A DNA stretch of 64,000 nt, from assembly GCF_013113735.1 (NCBI RefSeq), contig NZ_CP053346.1, positions 3,300,001-3,364,000 on the forward strand, given 5' to 3'. A program made the translations under genes and the position numbers. The notes beneath the pieces were generated by a model that saw nothing but the letters and a program-made list of their open reading frames with translations, did no database searches and was not told where the DNA came from. Source of the stretch: Sphingomonas sp. AP4-R1 (GTDB lineage: Bacteria > Pseudomonadota > Alphaproteobacteria > Sphingomonadales > Sphingomonadaceae). This document shows, piece after piece, positions 62,035-64,000 of the stretch (position 1 is the stretch's first letter; each line of letters opens with the position of its first letter).

Positions 62035-62853
62035 ATGACCATGCCGCCTTTTCCCGATCAGATGAACGCCACGGATCGCCCGATCAGCGAACCCGATCCC
62101 TCGACGGTGGTGCTGGAGGCGCGCGGCCTCGATTTCTATTACGGCCAGACGCAGGCTTTGTTCGGCGTGGATCTGGTGGTCGAGCGCAACCGGATCACGG
62201 CGCTGATCGGCCCCTCCGGCTGCGGCAAGTCGACGCTGCTGCGTGCGCTGAACCGCATCTACGCCCTCTATCCCGGCCAGCGTGCCGAGGGCGAGATCCG
62301 GCTGGATGGCGAGGATGTGCTGGCCACGTCCGATCTCTCCGCGCTGCGTGCGCGCATCGGCATGGTCTTCCAGAAGCCCACGCCGTTTCCGATGTCGATC
62401 TACGACAATGTCGCCTTCGGCGTCCGCCTCTACGAAAAGAAGAGCAAGGCGGACATGGATAACATCGTCGAGCATGCGCTCCGTCGCGCCGCGCTGTGGG
62501 ACGAGGTGAAGGACCAACTCGCCAAATCGGGCCTCGGCCTGTCGGGCGGCCAGCAGCAGCGCCTGTGCGTCGCGCGCGGGCTGGCGGTGAGCCCGCAGGT
62601 GCTGCTGCTCGACGAGCCTGCCTCGGCGCTGGATCCGATCTCGACCGCCAAGCTGGAGCAGACCCTGTTCGAGCTGAAGCGCGACCTGACGATCGTGATG
62701 GTGACGCACAACCTGCAGCAGGCCAGCCGCATCTCCGATCATACCGGCTTCATGTATCTCGGCCGGATGGTGGAATTCGGCCCGACCGACGCGCTCTTCT
62801 CCAAGCCGCGATCGACGCAGACGCGCGATTATCTGACCGGCCGCTTCGGCTAG
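62035..62853 (+). CDS. pstB: Phosphate ABC transporter ATP-binding protein PstB
   Basis: This 272-residue ATPase has Walker [19 protein letters not shown]-loop [20 protein letters not shown], signature [16 protein letters not shown] and Walker [16 protein letters not shown], then the H-loop VTHNL. The NRI and PTPFPMSI motifs are PstB-specific. The start could be 62035 or the internal ATG at 62041. phoU is not seen downstream within the window. Confidence 0.97.
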   Translation: MTMPPFPDQMNATDRPISEPDPSTVVLEARGLDFYYGQTQALFGVDLVVERNRITALIGPSGCGKSTLLRALNRIYALYPGQRAEGEIRLDGEDVLATSDLSALRARIGMVFQKPTPFPMSIYDNVAFGVRLYEKKSKADMDNIVEHALRRAALWDEVKDQLAKSGLGLSGGQQQRLCVARGLAVSPQVLLLDEPASALDPISTAKLEQTLFELKRDLTIVMVTHNLQQASRISDHTGFMYLGRMVEFGPTDALFSKPRSTQTRDYLTGRFG

Positions 62854-62909
62854 GCCTCCTCACCTTCGCCGGGATGGCACCCGCGCGCGGCTCGCGCGTT
62901 GAACCCGGC

Positions 62910-63365
62910 ATGGATAGGATATCGGCAGTCAGCAGCGCGGTGGGCGCGGGCCTGTTCGTCGGCAGCGTGGTGCTGTTGCTGCCGCCGACGCACACCAAGG
63001 CCTCTTGGACCAGCGCCTCTTACACCCATCCCGCGCGGGTCTATGACCAGCCGGCTCCCGTGCCCGAGCAGCCCGCCGCCTATCCGGCCGTTTACGCACC
63101 TCCGCGCGAGATCGCCCTGACCTCCGAACCCGACGATCGCTCCGATAGCGGCGCGGACACAAGCGACGCGGCGACCGAGCGCGAAATCGCGATCGCGAAC
63201 GACGATCGTGCCTATGGCGACGGCTATGCGTGGGCGGCCGATCGCGAAGTGCAGGGCATGCGCGAATGCCGCCGACTGGATGGCCCCGGCGCCGAGGGCT
63301 GCCGCGATTATGTGGCCAGTCTCGCACCCGCCATGCAGGATTCCGTCGAGAGGGCGCTCAACTGA
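62910..63365 (+). CDS. Hypothetical membrane-anchored protein
   Basis: This 151-residue protein has one N-terminal helix (SSAVGAGLFVGSVVLLLPP) and a Pro/Tyr-rich then acidic linker. The C-terminal region contains AYGDGYAWAADREVQGMREC and two Cys (ECRRLDG...GCRDY) that might form a disulfide outside the membrane. Not recognised. An ATG at 62874 is an alternative start. It follows pstB by about 55 bases and may be co-transcribed under phosphate control. Confidence 0.7.
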   Translation: MDRISAVSSAVGAGLFVGSVVLLLPPTHTKASWTSASYTHPARVYDQPAPVPEQPAAYPAVYAPPREIALTSEPDDRSDSGADTSDAATEREIAIANDDRAYGDGYAWAADREVQGMRECRRLDGPGAEGCRDYVASLAPAMQDSVERALN

Positions 63366-63431
63366 GGGTGGCTGTGCTGTCCCTGCAACAGTTTGGAAAT
63401 GGTTGGCGCACGAATCGGTATCTGGCCACAC

Positions 63432-63449
63432 GTGACTTGGAATTGTCAC
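63432..63449. promoter_or_regulatory. Inverted repeat upstream of a TonB receptor (candidate)
   Basis: GTGACTTGGAATTGTCAC is an inverted pair GTGAC-N8-GTCAC, about 60 bases before the receptor ATG. Its TTGTCAC half equals one PHO-box half, but the second direct repeat is poor. It could bind PhoB weakly or another dimeric regulator. Confidence 0.35.
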
Positions 63450-63507
63450 GGCAATCATGCTTGGGACGGCCCGAGCCGCTGAGGCGGCCAGCAAAGGGGC
63501 CATTTCC

Positions 63508-64000
63508 ATGTTTTTGAATAGTGTCGGTCGTTCCGCCAAGTTGTTGGCGGGCGTAGCTTTTGTCGCGCTCGGTAGCGCCGCAGCCGTCGCCCAGACGCCG
63601 ACGACCACCACGGCCGCCGCCGACGAAGGCGATCTCGGCACGATCACCGTCACCGCCGAGCGCCGCAGCGAAAATCTGATGAACGTGCCGATCTCGGTCG
63701 GCGTTGCCTCGGGCGACGCGGTGCGCGATTTCCAGGCGGGCGGCGACGATACGCTGCTGACCCTCTCGGGCCGCGTGCCCAGCCTGTACGTGGAATCGAC
63801 CACGGGCCGCATCTTCCCGCGTTTCTACATTCGCGGCCTCGGCAACGTCGATTTCTACCTCGGCGCCTCGCAGCCGGTGGAGATCATCCAGGACGAGGTC
63901 GTGCTGGAGCACGTCATCCTGAAGTCGAACCCGGTCTATGATATCGCGCAGGTCGAAGTGCTGCGTGGTCCGCAGGGCACCCTGTTCGGCCGCAACACCA
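63508..64000 (+). CDS. TonB-dependent receptor, 3' end beyond the window
   Basis: The first 164 residues are visible. A signal peptide (MFLNSVGRSAKLLAGVAFVAL, cleavage near AVAQ) is followed by the TonB-box-like DLGTITVTAERR. The plug domain has NVPISVGVASGD, FYIRGLGNVDFYLG and QVEVLRGPQGTLFGRNT. GGGG lies eight bases before the ATG. Placed after pstSCAB, it may serve phosphate-containing ligands, but the link is only positional. Confidence 0.93.
   Translation, partial: MFLNSVGRSAKLLAGVAFVALGSAAAVAQTPTTTTAAADEGDLGTITVTAERRSENLMNVPISVGVASGDAVRDFQAGGDDTLLTLSGRVPSLYVESTTGRIFPRFYIRGLGNVDFYLGASQPVEIIQDEVVLEHVILKSNPVYDIAQVEVLRGPQGTLFGRNT

Noticed and set aside
1..64000. CRISPR arrays, IS elements, prophage genes
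   Set aside because: No regularly spaced direct repeats with unique spacers, no transposase or phage structural protein motifs seen on either strand. The repeats present are dispersed palindromes.

Overview
This window looks like a chromosomal segment of a sphingomonad (Sphingomonas or a close relative, Alphaproteobacteria). The reasons are very high G+C, tightly packed ATGA/GTGA-overlapping operons, TonB-dependent receptors, a sugar porin/permease pair, a PHA gene cluster with PhaR, a CcmCDEFGHI operon, and several families of short palindromic intergenic repeats (arms such as CCGTTCGTGCTGAGCGAAG) that I recognise as typical of these genomes. The genus call is inference from gene content; no rRNA marker is present.

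Layout. 0-3.6 kb: end of a DUF2171 protein, a class II cytochrome c with cytochrome b561, then a CaCA-type cation exchanger behind a probable yybP-ykoY manganese riboswitch. 3.8-10.8 kb: zinc metallopeptidase, patatin phospholipase, EF-hand protein, an ECF sigma/membrane protein/heavy-metal-sensor-like trio and a DUF1800/DUF1501 pair. 10.8-12.9 kb: a solitary, AT-rich P-loop NTPase fused to a divergent class III nucleotide-cyclase-like domain. This is the clearest accessory gene in the window. 13-25.4 kb: DUF3309, thioredoxin-TPR and Lon-N-like proteins, an exonuclease, S1/P1 nuclease, isoaspartyl peptidase, acyltransferase, ispG, the OprB porin and sugar permease near a LacI-type operator, then DMT/GNAT/DUF815. 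25.5-29.3 kb: cysD-cysNC-cysQ sulfate activation genes. 29.5-36.9 kb: divergent HxlR regulator/QorB, DctA, an MFS exporter and a Gly/Pro-rich TonB receptor. 37-40.2 kb: lon, hup and tRNA-Val(CAC). 40.8-47.7 kb: thiolase, PHA synthase-like protein, PhaR, two GT-C glycosyltransferases and 3-hydroxyacyl-CoA dehydrogenase. 48-52.8 kb: radA, LapA-domain protein, pyrF, tRNA-His, an amino acid dehydrogenase and a DMT exporter. 52.9-58 kb: the ccm operon. 58-64 kb: a Crp/Fnr regulator, a PHO box with pstSCAB, a hypothetical protein and the start of another TonB receptor.

The most interesting signals are: (1) short palindromic repeats lying inside reading frames, with one 87-bp (29-codon) copy in frame inside ccmF, another family at the 5' end of ccmH, and one forming a stop-terminated coupling mini-ORF between cysD and cysNC; (2) the NTPase-cyclase fusion; (3) several cis-regulatory elements, namely the Mn riboswitch, a hairpin covering the hup ribosome binding site, an HxlR operator, a LacI operator and a PHO box; and (4) a compositional switch inside lon. 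No CRISPR array, IS transposase, prophage or rRNA gene was seen.
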